Below, piece after piece: positions 1 to 9,525 of a stretch of DNA of 47,654 bases. This stretch comes from Thermoanaerobaculia bacterium (GTDB lineage: Bacteria; Acidobacteriota; Thermoanaerobaculia; Multivoradales; JAIOJS01): NCBI GenBank assembly GCA_030429235.1, contig JAUIDB010000031.1, forward strand, positions 1-47,654. Direction: 5' to 3'. Made by a program: the position numbers and the translations under genes. The notes beneath the pieces were generated by a model. That model was not told where the DNA came from. It saw only the letters and a program-made list of their open reading frames with translations, and ran no database searches. Every line of letters begins with the position of its first letter. The first letter of the stretch is position 1.

Positions 1-1061
1 TGAAGGGAGTGATGTCCCCGTCGAGAACCCGGTCGGCGTCGCCCATCTCCTGACTGGTCCGATGGTCCTTGACCATGCGGTAGGGGTGGAGGACGTAGCT
101 ACGAATCTGCGAGCCCCAGGCGATCTCCATCTTCTCGCCCTCCAGCTTGTCCTGTGCTTCCTGTCGCTTGCGCATCTCGGCGTCATAGAGCCGGGCGCGG
201 AGTACCTTCATGGCGGTTGCGCGATTCTTGTGCTGACTGCGCTCGTTCTGACACGACACCACGATCCCGCTCGGGATGTGCGTGATCCGAATCGCCGACT
301 CGGTCTTGTTCACGTGCTGCCCGCCTGCTCCCGAGGCCCGGTAGGTATCGACCCGGAGGTCCTTGTCCTCGATCTCGATCTCGACATCGTCCTCGATCTC
401 TGGATAGACATAGATCGACGCAAAAGAGGTGTGGCGTCGGGCCGCGGCGTCGTAGGGACTGATGCGAACGAGTCGATGCACGCCGTTCTCCGCCTTGAGA
501 TACCCGTAGGCGTAGCTCCCCCGTACCGCAAACGTCGCACTCTTGATGCCGGCGTCGTCTCCGTCCTGCCGATCGATCATCTCGATTTCGAAGTCGTTCT
601 GCTCCGCCCAGCGGAGGTACATTCGCAGCAGCATCGCCGCCCAGTCCTGCGACTCGGTTCCTCCGGCGCCGGAGTGGACCAGGACGATCGCACTGGCCTC
701 GTCGTGCTCCCCCGAGAGCATGATCTGCAGCTCTAGCTTCTCGACGTTGGACTGGGCGCGGTCGAGAAAACCACGGGCTTCCGACTCATCTTCCCCCTCG
801 GCCAACAGTTCGGTCCAGGCCTCGAGTTCCTCGGCATCGCTGCGGACGCGCTTCAGGGACTCCAGCTGTCGCTCGAGGGCGCGGCGCTTCTGCAAGATCG
901 GCTTGCTCTTCTCCGGATCGTCCCAGAAATCCGGCGCCTGCATCAGGTGGTCGAGTTCGCTCAGCTGATTCTCTAGATCAGCTGCCTCAAAGATACCCCC
1001 GTATGGTCGTCAGCTGTTCGGCAAGTGTATCCATCTGCTGTCGCGTATCTGCACTGATCAT
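1..1061 (-). CDS. prfB: Peptide chain release factor 2 (RF2), programmed frameshift, 3' end cut by window
   Basis: RF2 recognises UGA and UAA and triggers peptide release on the ribosome. The ATG at 1059-1061 has a GAGGGG ribosome site that overlaps the lnt stop. A 24-codon first frame ends at an in-frame TGA (987-989). A +1 shift there opens the main frame, giving 353 visible residues; roughly 10-15 C-terminal residues lie outside the window. Visible motifs are HSGAGGTES (ester-bond domain side), the codon-recognition loop LVRISPYD at residues about 198-205, and SGAGGQHVNKT with catalytic GGQ at 246-248. The recognition tripeptide is SPY rather than the usual SPF. No single unbroken ORF covers this gene, so automated callers may split or miss it. 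It is the last gene of the minus-strand run after lnt, with a 14-nt gap. Confidence 0.96.
986..1001 (-). promoter_or_regulatory. prfB: prfB +1 programmed ribosomal frameshift site
   Basis: Read on the minus strand the site is CGGGGGTATCTTTGAG: an internal Shine-Dalgarno-like GGGGG, then TAT, the slippery CTT codon and TGA as codon 25. Slippage of the CTT tRNA by one base reads GAG-GCA-GCT and continues the RF2 frame. This matches the known autoregulatory element in which low RF2 slows TGA termination and favours the shift. The short first peptide and the spacing of SD, CUU and UGA are as in Escherichia coli, where the stop is codon 26. Confidence 0.95.
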
Positions 1062-1075
1062 CGGTTCGTTCCCCT

Positions 1076-2656
1076 CTAGTCAGCGCGCGATCTTAACAGA
1101 GGCACCCCCCAACTCAGGAGCACGATCAGCCCAGCGAAGGTAGGGATCAGAGCCGGAAGCCGACTGTAGAGTCCCAGATCCCGACGACCACGAACGCGAA
1201 CCGAGATCACTCCCTCCTCGCCCACTCCCAGGGTATCGACCAGCTGCCCCCTGCCGTCGATCACTGCCGACACCCCGGTGATCGCGGCTCGTACCAGGGG
1301 ACGACGGTTCTCGGCCGCTCGAAACCGTGCCGCTCGTAGATGCTGCCAGGGCGCCGAGCTGTCGCCATACCAGGCATCGTTGGTCAGCGTGGCCAGCACG
1401 GTGGCCCCCTGTTGCACGGAGGCCGCCACCTCCGAGTCGAAGGTCACTTCGAAGCAGATCGCGGTTCCGATCTCCTCGCCCGCCCAGGGCAGAAGTTCGA
1501 TGCCTTCGGCCGCCTCGTACTGACCCGCGTTCCTCGCCAGCGAGTCGATGAAGGGGAACAACCCGCGCAGGGGGACATACTCTCCGAACGGTACGAGTCG
1601 TCGCTTGTCGTAGCGCCCGGCGGCTCCCGACGGCGTGACCAAGTAGGCCGAGTTGTAGGGTCCCGCTTCGGTGTCGGTCGTCGAGTTGAAGAGCACCGAG
1701 CAACCGCGCCGGGTGGTGCGTTCGACGACCTGGCGCAGGGCCGAGTCTCGGTCCCACTGCAGGGGCCAGCCCGCACTCTCCGGCCAGACCACCAACGCGC
1801 CGGGAGCATCACAAGCCTCGGCCGACATCGAAGCGAGCCGTTCGATCTCCTCGAAGGTCAGGGAGTCCACCACCAGGCGGTTGGGAATGTTCGGTTGAAC
1901 CACGCGCACCTCGCCCCCGCCACCACTCGGCACGAGTCGGTCTTCGGCTCCGCCCCATCGACCTCCGAGGATCAGCAGCAGGGCCACCACCGGGAGAGCC
2001 GTGGCTCCCCGCAATCGAGTGTTCTGGCGACAGAGTTGCAGCACAGCGACATTGGCGAACACTACGATCCAGGACACGCCCAGGGAGCCGATCCAGGCCG
2101 AGAGCGGCAGACTGCCGGGCACTTCGATCACGGCATACGCGGCCAGGTTCCAGGGGAAGTCCGACACCACGCCTCGCAGCCATTCGAGCACGGTCCAGAG
2201 TGAGGGTACCGTCAGCAATCGTGACCAGCCTCCGCGCTGCCAAAACCGAGCTCCGACCCAGCCAAAAAGCGCCCAGTAGGAACCGAGGTAGAAGCCCACC
2301 CCGATCATCAGGGGCCAGGCCAAGGCCACGGGAATCGCTCCATAGTCGACCAGGGTCGGCACGATCCAGGGGATCGCCGCGACCCAGAAGACCGCTCCGT
2401 ACACCCAAGACCAACGACCGGGTCGCTTCGACTCGAGCAGAAGAAGGAGCGGTATCAGCGCCAGCCACGGCGACCAACGCAGCGCTTCAGCCTCGAACTG
2501 AAGGCTCCAGATCCAGCCGCCACCGACCGCCAGGCCCAGTGCGCCCCAACCAGTCAGGAGCCGAGGGTTCGGAGGAACCTCAGCCGTTCTCTTCTTCACC
2601 GTACGGCTATTCGGCGCTGGTGATCCAGGTATCGACCTGAAGCTCTCGCCGGACAC
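1076..2656 (-). CDS. lnt: Apolipoprotein N-acyltransferase
   Basis: Lnt adds the third acyl chain to the N-terminal cysteine of lipoproteins in the inner membrane. The 526-residue product has several N-terminal membrane segments (about residues 35-230) followed by a periplasmic nitrilase domain. The Glu-Lys-Cys triad is visible: E293 in VWPESAGWP, K351 in YDKRRLVPFGEY and C401 in GTAICFEVTF. The GTG start at 2656 overlaps the end of the SPOR gene by 50 nt. A second in-frame GTG at 2599, just after the SPOR stop, would remove 19 non-conserved residues and is equally possible; neither has a strong ribosome site. The gene ends 14 nt before prfB. The two lipoproteins or exported proteins nearby are potential substrates of the same pathway. 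Confidence 0.95.
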   Translation of the reverse strand: MSGESFRSIPGSPAPNSRTVKKRTAEVPPNPRLLTGWGALGLAVGGGWIWSLQFEAEALRWSPWLALIPLLLLLESKRPGRWSWVYGAVFWVAAIPWIVPTLVDYGAIPVALAWPLMIGVGFYLGSYWALFGWVGARFWQRGGWSRLLTVPSLWTVLEWLRGVVSDFPWNLAAYAVIEVPGSLPLSAWIGSLGVSWIVVFANVAVLQLCRQNTRLRGATALPVVALLLILGGRWGGAEDRLVPSGGGGEVRVVQPNIPNRLVVDSLTFEEIERLASMSAEACDAPGALVVWPESAGWPLQWDRDSALRQVVERTTRRGCSVLFNSTTDTEAGPYNSAYLVTPSGAAGRYDKRRLVPFGEYVPLRGLFPFIDSLARNAGQYEAAEGIELLPWAGEEIGTAICFEVTFDSEVAASVQQGATVLATLTNDAWYGDSSAPWQHLRAARFRAAENRRPLVRAAITGVSAVIDGRGQLVDTLGVGEEGVISVRVRGRRDLGLYSRLPALIPTFAGLIVLLSWGVPLLRSRAD

Positions 2657-3320
2657 GAGCTGCTACCGCCTCGGCCTGGCGCCGTTCGTCGAAGGGTCCG
2701 ACCCGCACGCGGTACATGGTGTCTCGCCCCACTTGCACCGGGGACAGTTGCGCCGCGAAACCCTTCGCCTGGAGCCGGGTCAACAGACGCCGAGCCTGGG
2801 TCTCGTCCCGCGACGAGAAGACCTGGATGACTACGGGTCCGGCGGCCTCGGCCTCCGCTGGAGCATCGGTCGTGGCGGTGGGCACCTCTTCGCTGGACTC
2901 GGCTGGCTGGGGAGTCGGCTCGACCGGGGCGGTTTTGCGGGGCGCTTCCTGTGGCTCCACGGCAGCCTCAGGCTCCACCTTGGGCTCGACTCCGAGGTCC
3001 TGGGCCAGGGTCGTCTCTGGGTCCGGCTCGGCCGCGATCCTCGCCAAGTCGGGTCGGGCTACCGGCTCCGGACGTTCGCCGTTGCGCTGAAAGAACTCGA
3101 ACTCCTCCGGCTCCTCGCGCCCTTCGGTCACCGCCGCCAGCTCCACGGGTCCCTCGGCGGCCACGGGCTCGGCGTCGGCCGAGGTCGGTTGCCCCCGCCC
3201 CACCCAGACGCCTCCGAAGAAGGCTCCGAGCACCGAGACCAGGAGGATGACGAAGGCCACCATCACCTGCCGGTTGGTCAGGGCGATTTCGTAGTAGCTC
3301 GACTCGTCGACGTTGCTCAT
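2607..3320 (-). CDS. Membrane-anchored SPOR-domain protein
   Basis: SPOR domains bind denuded peptidoglycan glycans, often at the division septum. The 237-residue protein has a short cytoplasmic N-terminus, one membrane segment at about residues 19-43, a long Pro/Glu/Ala-rich periplasmic linker (about 45-155) and a C-terminal SPOR domain (about 158-235; VIQVFSSRDETQARRLLTRL and YRVRVGPF are typical). This is the FtsN/DedD-like layout, but FtsN-specific motifs are not evident, so no gene name is given. It follows the slipin gene by 31 nt and overlaps the start region of lnt, so it is probably cotranscribed with envelope genes. Confidence 0.9.
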   Translation of the reverse strand: MSNVDESSYYEIALTNRQVMVAFVILLVSVLGAFFGGVWVGRGQPTSADAEPVAAEGPVELAAVTEGREEPEEFEFFQRNGERPEPVARPDLARIAAEPDPETTLAQDLGVEPKVEPEAAVEPQEAPRKTAPVEPTPQPAESSEEVPTATTDAPAEAEAAGPVVIQVFSSRDETQARRLLTRLQAKGFAAQLSPVQVGRDTMYRVRVGPFDERRQAEAVAARVRRELQVDTWITSAE

Positions 3321-3351
3321 TCTGCTCTTTCTCTAACCACTCGCGCCAAGG

Positions 3352-4185
3352 CTACTCGGCCTCGGGCTCAGAGTTGGATCCCGGGTTCGGTGCGGAAGCT
3401 CCCTCCGCCGGAGCCGGCGCCACGGCTTGTCCCAGACGTTTGAAGGCGTCGAACATGTCGATCGGAATCGGGAAGACGATCGTCGAGTTGTGTTCGGCCG
3501 AGATCTCGGTCAACGTCTGGAGATACCGCAGCTGCAGGGTGGTCGGGTTGGACGAAATGACGTGCGCGGCGTTGGTCAGCTGCTGTGACGCCTGGAACTC
3601 ACCCTCGGCGTGGATGATCTTGGCCCGCTTCTCACGCTCCGCCTCGGCCTGACGCGCCATCGCCCGCTGCATCTCGCTGGGCAGATCGACGTGCTTGACC
3701 TCCACCATCGCTACCTTAATACCCCACGGGTCGGTATGGCTGTCGATGATCTCTTGCAGCTGCTCGTTGAGCCGATCGCGCTCAGCGAGAAGGTCGTCCA
3801 GTTCGGCCTGGCCCAACACCGAACGCAGGGTCGTCTGGGCCAACTGACTGGTGGCGAAGAGGTAGTTCTCGACCTCCACCACCGCCTTCAAGGGATCGAC
3901 CACCCGGAAGTAGACCACGGCGTTCACCTTCACCGAGACGTTGTCGCGCGTGATGATGTCCTGGGGTGGGATGTCGTGCACCACGGTCCGCAACGACACC
4001 CGCATCGCCTTGTCGATGAACAGGAACACGAAGCAAACTCCCGGTCCCTTGGGGGCTCCTACCAGACGTCCCAGGCGGAAGACCACCAACCGCTCGTATT
4101 CCTTGACCACCCGAATGCTGAGCAGCAGGTAGAGCACCAACGCCACCGGCAAGAAGGCAACTGCACATCCGATTCCTGGACCCAT
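3352..4185 (-). CDS. Slipin (stomatin/SPFH-family membrane scaffold)
   Basis: Slipins form oligomeric membrane scaffolds and are functional partners of NfeD proteases. The 277-residue protein begins with a hydrophobic segment (about residues 5-25), then the SPFH/band-7 domain ([25 protein letters not shown]-like region, [15 protein letters not shown]) and an Ala/Glu-rich helix ([20 protein letters not shown]). The C-terminal hydrophobic stretch NSTIVFPIP corresponds to the region that archaeal NfeD cuts in its slipin partner. An AGGGG ribosome site precedes the ATG. The gene lies 56 nt downstream of nfeD, the conserved gene pair. The Pro/Ala/Glu tail after residue 255 is low complexity. Confidence 0.94.
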   Translation of the reverse strand: MGPGIGCAVAFLPVALVLYLLLSIRVVKEYERLVVFRLGRLVGAPKGPGVCFVFLFIDKAMRVSLRTVVHDIPPQDIITRDNVSVKVNAVVYFRVVDPLKAVVEVENYLFATSQLAQTTLRSVLGQAELDDLLAERDRLNEQLQEIIDSHTDPWGIKVAMVEVKHVDLPSEMQRAMARQAEAEREKRAKIIHAEGEFQASQQLTNAAHVISSNPTTLQLRYLQTLTEISAEHNSTIVFPIPIDMFDAFKRLGQAVAPAPAEGASAPNPGSNSEPEAE

Positions 4186-4241
4186 GATTTCCCCTGACCT
4201 CTCTCCGACTCCGCTCTCGGGCGGGATCGGCTTCTGTGATC

Positions 4242-5669
4242 CTACGTACGCGGTAACGGTCGGACGCGCAGGTTCATTCCCTCGACGGCGACCACCTCGA
4301 CCTCACTCCCCGAGTCTACCGTCTCTCGTCCGAGCTCGGTGGGTTCGAGCATCGCATCCCACAGCTCTCCGTGGACGAACACCTTCCCCCGCGGATCGAT
4401 CGGTGTCCGCACGGTTCCGACCTTCCCCACCAGTCCCTCGAGCCCGGTGGCGATCCGCGTGCGGTGCGTCTTGACGACCAGCGTCATGGCGAACAGGGCC
4501 ATCACTGCGACCCCTCCCGCCACCGCGTAGACCAACGAACGGCTCACCTGCAGTGCTGGATCGGGGCTCTTGAAGAGCATCAGTGACCCCGTCACCAGGG
4601 CGATGACCCCTCCCATGGTCAGGATCCCCATACTGGTGACCTTGATCTCCGCCAGGAAGAGCAGAATCGCCAACAGGATGAGCGCCACGCCGGCGTAGTT
4701 CAACGGCAAGACGGACAGGGCGTAGAAGCCGAGGATGAGGCAGATCGCTCCCACCACTCCGGGCACGATCACCCCGGGGTTCGCAAACTCGAAGTAGAGC
4801 CCCATCATCCCGATGGAGAGCAGGAGGTAGGCGATGTTGGGATGCGAGATCACCGACAGGAGCTTCTGCACGGGGGTCATCTCGAGTCGACGAACCGCCG
4901 CCTCGAGGGTCGCAATCTCGATCGGCTCCTCGTCGGGCCGAACGATCTGCCGCCCATCGATCTCGGACAGTAGTGCCTGGAGCGAGGGAGCGACCAGGTC
5001 GATCAAGCCCTCCTCCAAGGCTTCGTCGGCTGTGAAGGAGCGGCTCTCGAGCACAGCCGCTTCCGCCAATTCCACATTGCGGCCGTTGCGGCGGGCCAGC
5101 GACCGCATGTTCGCCGCCGTGTCCTCCTCGACCTTCTCTCCCATATGTCCCTCGATATCTTCGCCTCCGCCCCCCACCGGATGCGCTGCCCCGGTATTGG
5201 TTCCAGGCGCCATAGCCGCCACGTCGGCCGACATGAGCAAGAAGAAGCCGGCGGAAGCCGCGTGGGCCCCACTGGGAGACACGTACACCACGATCGGGGT
5301 TTCCGCCTCCAGCATCGCGCTCGAAATCTCACGCGTGGCGTCGAGCATGCCCCCTGGCGTGCTGAGTTCGATCACCAGAGCCGCCGCATCGACAGCGTCG
5401 GCCTCGGCGATCGACTCGGTGACGAACTCGGCCGCCACGGTATGGATGACCCCGCTGACCTCGATCACTAGGACCTCGGGCTTGGGGTCGGTGCCCTCCT
5501 CCATCTCGTCCGCTTCAGTGCCTTCGGCCGCAACCTCTGCGCTTTGCGAAGGCTCGTTGGCCTCCTCGGCGGCGTCAGCTCCCCCAATCGGTTCGGGGGT
5601 TTGCGCACTGACCACGGCGCCGAGGCAACCCAGAAGTAGGACTAGCAGGGCGATGGTCTTACGCGACAT
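4242..5669 (-). CDS. nfeD: NfeD-family membrane serine protease (long form)
   Basis: This is a long NfeD: a ClpP/SppA-class periplasmic protease fused to membrane segments and an OB-fold. From the ATG at 5669 (GGAGAG ribosome site; an upstream TTG at 5681 is less likely) the order is signal peptide (about 1-22), acidic linker, protease domain (about 60-250), four hydrophobic segments (about 285-405) and a C-terminal OB-like NfeD domain (about 410-475). The Ser-Lys dyad fits S139 in HAASAGFF and K179 in MGEKVEE, as in archaeal 1510-N. The gene precedes slipin, its expected partner and possible substrate. Together they probably act in membrane quality control. Confidence 0.93.
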   Translation of the reverse strand: MSRKTIALLVLLLGCLGAVVSAQTPEPIGGADAAEEANEPSQSAEVAAEGTEADEMEEGTDPKPEVLVIEVSGVIHTVAAEFVTESIAEADAVDAAALVIELSTPGGMLDATREISSAMLEAETPIVVYVSPSGAHAASAGFFLLMSADVAAMAPGTNTGAAHPVGGGGEDIEGHMGEKVEEDTAANMRSLARRNGRNVELAEAAVLESRSFTADEALEEGLIDLVAPSLQALLSEIDGRQIVRPDEEPIEIATLEAAVRRLEMTPVQKLLSVISHPNIAYLLLSIGMMGLYFEFANPGVIVPGVVGAICLILGFYALSVLPLNYAGVALILLAILLFLAEIKVTSMGILTMGGVIALVTGSLMLFKSPDPALQVSRSLVYAVAGGVAVMALFAMTLVVKTHRTRIATGLEGLVGKVGTVRTPIDPRGKVFVHGELWDAMLEPTELGRETVDSGSEVEVVAVEGMNLRVRPLPRT

Positions 5670-5717
5670 GTTGCTCTCCAACGGTCATTTAGGTCCTATC
5701 CCGCTCCATCAACCGCT

Positions 5718-8102
5718 TCACTTCAGGTCGAGTTCACGCGTCACGGGCGGCAAACAGCGTGTGTCGTCGCACGGCTGATACGTCAGCCGTAGGCCACCAC
5801 CGCGCGCGGCATCGGGCCACCTTCCCGTCAGGCGAAGACTATCCTGGTAAACGTCGATCTCGTCCTCGGCGAAAGAGAACCGAAAGGACTCGCCTCTCGG
5901 GTACTCCACGTCCAGGGACTCTCCGGACTTCCCAACCAGGGAGGTCGGGATCAAATATTCCAACGAGGCGGGGTTGGCGTTGATGTGCCACCCGGCCTGG
6001 ATCTGCAGTTCGACTACGAACGAACCTTCGGTGTCGCCCGACCGCAGCCGGGCGGTCACCACGCTCTCGGCCAGTTCGGCCGCAGCCCCACGGCTCGGCT
6101 CCTCGCCGGTGGGCCGTTCGCTCGGGCTTTCGGGTACTCCCCCCTGGAACCGCTGGGCGGCCAGACTCAGCGAGCGCAACGCTTCGGGGGCTCGGGCGAT
6201 GGTTGGACCGAAGGCCCGCAGACTGCGCTCGGCTTCCTCGCGGTACTCCGTCTTACCGGTACGGCGCGCCAGCTCGAGCAGATTCCACACCGCGACGCCG
6301 TTGGCCGACGGCACCGCGCCATCGTACGGGTCGCGGCTGCGAAACAGCACGTCGTCGCTTTCGGCGGCCACGAAGAAGCCCCCCTGCGGCGCCCCCAGAC
6401 GAACCGATTGCTCAGCCACGAGTTGAACTGCCGCCTCGAGCCACTCGCTCTTGCCGGTCGCCCGGTGGAGCGCCAGCAATCCGTGCGTCAGGTAGGCGTA
6501 GTCCGCCAGGAAGGCATCGATCTTCGCGGCCCCATCTCGGTACGCGTGCCGCAAGGGATTCCGGTCCTCGCCGACTCGCGACCATAGGGTATCGAGAACG
6601 AACCGAGCGGCCGCCTCGGCCCGCGCGATCATCTCGCCGTCGTCGAAGACCCGACCGGCCTCGGCCAGTCCCGCGATCGCCAGACCATTCCAATCGGCCA
6701 GGATCTTGTCGTCTGTCAGCGGGCGCTCACGGCTACTCCGTGCCGCCAGCAGAGCCTTCCGCAGCGGCCCGATCTCCGCCAAGAGCTTCTTGCGCGTCGT
6801 AGAGTGCGCGGCGGCGTACTCTTCGAGGGTTCGAGGAAGGTGGAGCACGTAGTGGGTTCCCTCGAAGAAGGGTTCACCGTCAAACCCTAGGATCGGTGCG
6901 AGTCGAGCGCTGTCCTCGGCCCCGAGCGCTCGGTCCAGCTCCTCCCGCGTCCATACGTAGAACGCCCCCTCGTGGGCGTTGGTCTCGGCATCGATGGCGC
7001 TCCAGAAGCCACCGGTCTCGTCGAGCATCTCGCGTACGAGGAACTCGACGGTCTCGACGGCGATCCGGTGCCACTCCGGATCCGGGTCGAGTTCATAGGC
7101 CCGAGCGTAGATTTCCAGCAGGAGGCCGTTGTCGTACAGCATCTTCTCGAAGTGCGGCACCTTCCACTCTCGATCCGTGGCGTAGCGATGGAAGCCACCC
7201 CCCACCTGATCGTAGAGCCCACCTCGGGCCATCTCGTCGAGCGTGGTGTGCAACATCTCTCGCGCGGTGGGGTCCGTCTCGGCCATCTCCAGCAGGAGGA
7301 GGAGGTTGGCCGGGGTGGGAAACTTGGGCGCGCCGGCGAATCCTCCCCATTCGGCGTCGAAACGACGCTCCAGATCGGCCAGCGACTGGCGTGCCGCCCC
7401 GAGCGGAATCTCCCCCGGTTCCCCGATGTCCTCCAGGTAGCTCTCCAGACGCTCTGCGACCGCCTCGGCCGACCGTACGGCTTGCGGGCGTTGATCGCGC
7501 CACGCCCGAGCCACCGCCGTTAGAACCGTGGGAAACCCGGGCCGTCCGTAGCGGTCCTCGGGGGGGAAGTAGGTTCCGCTGTAGAAGGGCTTGAGATCCG
7601 GTGTGAGGAACACCGAGTTGGGCCAGCCTCCCTGGCCGGTCATGATCTGGGTCGCCGCCATGTAGATCTCGTCGAGATCGGGTCGTTCCTCGCGATCGAC
7701 CTTGATGTTGATGAACAGCTCGTTCATCAGGGCTGCGGTCTCCCGGTTGGCGAAGGATTCGCGCTCCATGACGTGGCACCAGTAGCAGGACGAGTATCCG
7801 ACCGACAGGAAGATCGGCTTCCTCTCCTCGCGGGCTCGCGCTAGAGCCTCCGGTCCCCACGGATACCAGTCGACCGGATTGAACTGATGCAGCAGCAGGT
7901 AGGGACTGGTCGAACCGCCCAGCCGGTTGGGCTCGGACCTCGACTCCCCAGGAGCGGCGGTGGATTCACGATCTACGGACGACATGGGGGTCTCCAGGGG
8001 GAAGTGGGCAACGGCGAGGCTGCCACTCATCAGTACGAGCGAACCCCTCAGTACGAACGAAGTCCAGGCAGTCAACCAGAGGAGGTGGCGGCCAAGGCCC
8101 AT
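5718..8102 (-). CDS. DUF255/YyaL-type thioredoxin-fold protein with C-terminal DsbD-alpha-like domain
   Basis: The 794-residue protein has a hydrophobic N-terminus (about residues 8-33, a signal or anchor), a DUF255 thioredoxin-like domain with C106-Y-W-C109 in GYSSCYWCHVMERES, then an alpha/alpha-barrel region of the N-acylglucosamine 2-epimerase/cellobiose epimerase fold (VGGGFHRYATD, KMLYDNGLLLEIYA, DDKILADWNGL). This is the SPATA20/YyaL family, whose reaction is unsettled. Unusually, residues about 675-794 form an extra domain resembling the N-terminal domain of DsbD, ending with C778 and C783 in YQPCDDTRCLPP. The two Cys pairs could exchange electrons; that is inference. The gene lies 48 nt before nfeD, with only a weak ribosome site. 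Confidence 0.88.
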   Translation of the reverse strand: MGLGRHLLWLTAWTSFVLRGSLVLMSGSLAVAHFPLETPMSSVDRESTAAPGESRSEPNRLGGSTSPYLLLHQFNPVDWYPWGPEALARAREERKPIFLSVGYSSCYWCHVMERESFANRETAALMNELFINIKVDREERPDLDEIYMAATQIMTGQGGWPNSVFLTPDLKPFYSGTYFPPEDRYGRPGFPTVLTAVARAWRDQRPQAVRSAEAVAERLESYLEDIGEPGEIPLGAARQSLADLERRFDAEWGGFAGAPKFPTPANLLLLLEMAETDPTAREMLHTTLDEMARGGLYDQVGGGFHRYATDREWKVPHFEKMLYDNGLLLEIYARAYELDPDPEWHRIAVETVEFLVREMLDETGGFWSAIDAETNAHEGAFYVWTREELDRALGAEDSARLAPILGFDGEPFFEGTHYVLHLPRTLEEYAAAHSTTRKKLLAEIGPLRKALLAARSSRERPLTDDKILADWNGLAIAGLAEAGRVFDDGEMIARAEAAARFVLDTLWSRVGEDRNPLRHAYRDGAAKIDAFLADYAYLTHGLLALHRATGKSEWLEAAVQLVAEQSVRLGAPQGGFFVAAESDDVLFRSRDPYDGAVPSANGVAVWNLLELARRTGKTEYREEAERSLRAFGPTIARAPEALRSLSLAAQRFQGGVPESPSERPTGEEPSRGAAAELAESVVTARLRSGDTEGSFVVELQIQAGWHINANPASLEYLIPTSLVGKSGESLDVEYPRGESFRFSFAEDEIDVYQDSLRLTGRWPDAARGGGLRLTYQPCDDTRCLPPVTRELDLK

Positions 8103-8133
8103 GCGAGAAGCCTATCAGTCCCGCACCCGACAG

Positions 8134-9504
8134 CTAGAGAAGAACGAGGCACAGCGCCGAGATCGCTAGCGCGCCGGCGAGGTTGAGTCGCAGACCCTCT
8201 CGCGCCATGGCCCGGGTGCTCACTCGACGGGTGCCGTAGACGATGGCGTTGGGTGCCGTCGCCACCGGCAGCATGAACGCGCAGCTCGCCGAAAGTACCG
8301 CGGGAATCATCAGTCGAGCGGGGTCGATTGCGGCCGCGATTCCGGCGGCGGCGAGGATCGGCATCAAGAGGGTCGAGGTCGCAGTGTTGCTGGTGACCTC
8401 GGTGAGGAAGGTGACCCCGAGACAGAGCCCGAGGAACATCGCGAAGGGCGGTGCCTCGGCGACGAACGCCAGGGCGCCTCCGAGCGCCGCCGACAGACCG
8501 GTCGCCTCGAAGGCACGTGCGATGGCGATGCCACCACCGAAAAGGATCAAGAGCCCCCAGGGGATCTTGCGTGCCGTTTCCCAGTTTAGGAGCCGCTCAC
8601 CCTCTCCATCCGGTAGCAGAAAGAGAGCGATCACCGCGACGAAGGCGACCGTGCTGTCGCCGGCCGTGTCGATTCCGAACCAGGAACTCCACCCGCCCCA
8701 GGGTGCGGTGCGACCCATCCAGGCCAGGGCGGTCACGACAAACACCGCCAGGACCCGAACCTCGGGAGTTCGCCAGGCTCCCAAGGGCGGCAGGTCGATC
8801 CGGTCGCCGGACCGCAGCCGACGGGTGAGCAGAAACCAGGCGAGCGGCAAGAGCACGGCGACCACCGGAACCCCGATCTTCATCCAGTCGAGAAAGCCGA
8901 ACTCGATCCCGGTCACCTCCTGGTAGATCCCCAGGAAGATCACGTTGGGTGGCGTCCCCACGGGCGTCCCCAACCCCCCGATGCTGGCGGCGTAGGCGAT
9001 GCCGAGCAGCAGGGGAACGCGCAGTTGGTCCTCCGCGTCCCGTTCGAGGACGGCCAGCGCGACCGGCATCAGCATCAGGGTGGTCGCGGTGTTGGAGACC
9101 CACAAACTCAACAGCGCGGTCGCGAGCATGAACGCGAAGACCAGGGACCGATGACCACGGCCCCCCACGAGCCGGACGAGTCCGAGGGCCACGCGGCGGT
9201 GTGCGCCGCTCTTCTCCATCGCGGTGGAGAGCACGAACCCGCCCAGCAGAAGCAGAATCAACGTATGACCGTAAGCGGTCGCGACCTGCTTGTGATCCAG
9301 GACTCCGAGCAGCGGAAAGAGGGCGAACGGCAGCATCGAGGTGACCGGTATCGGAATCGGTTCGGCGATCCACCACGCGGCGCACCAGGCAGTCACGCCG
9401 GCGGTCCCGGCGGCGGTGGGTTCGAGGCCGAGAAGGGATCCCGCTCCCCCAACCAGGACTGCGAGGGTTGGCCCGCTGGCGAGCTTCCAGCCAGTGATCG
9501 TCAA
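8134..9504 (-). CDS. DASS/SLC13-family divalent anion:Na+ symporter
   Basis: This inner-membrane transporter of 456 residues has about 11 hydrophobic segments in two repeats. Each repeat carries the DASS family SNT signature that binds sodium and substrate: S137-N138-T139 in WVSNTATT and S372-N373-T374 in EVTSNTATSTLL. Family members move dicarboxylates, citrate or sulfate, and the exact substrate cannot be read here. The start is TTG at 9504, the only usual start codon after an in-frame stop 18 nt upstream. The gene follows pssA by 21 nt and precedes the DUF255 gene by 31 nt, so cotranscription is likely although no functional link is obvious. Confidence 0.92.
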   Translation of the reverse strand: MTITGWKLASGPTLAVLVGGAGSLLGLEPTAAGTAGVTAWCAAWWIAEPIPIPVTSMLPFALFPLLGVLDHKQVATAYGHTLILLLLGGFVLSTAMEKSGAHRRVALGLVRLVGGRGHRSLVFAFMLATALLSLWVSNTATTLMLMPVALAVLERDAEDQLRVPLLLGIAYAASIGGLGTPVGTPPNVIFLGIYQEVTGIEFGFLDWMKIGVPVVAVLLPLAWFLLTRRLRSGDRIDLPPLGAWRTPEVRVLAVFVVTALAWMGRTAPWGGWSSWFGIDTAGDSTVAFVAVIALFLLPDGEGERLLNWETARKIPWGLLILFGGGIAIARAFEATGLSAALGGALAFVAEAPPFAMFLGLCLGVTFLTEVTSNTATSTLLMPILAAAGIAAAIDPARLMIPAVLSASCAFMLPVATAPNAIVYGTRRVSTRAMAREGLRLNLAGALAISALCLVLL

Positions 9505-9525
9505 CCGGCCCGCCCCAATCGCACG

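Noticed and set aside
62-968. Open plus-strand frames opposite prfB
   Set aside because: The minus strand encodes RF2 with GGQ and the frameshift site; the plus-strand frames show no recognisable protein.
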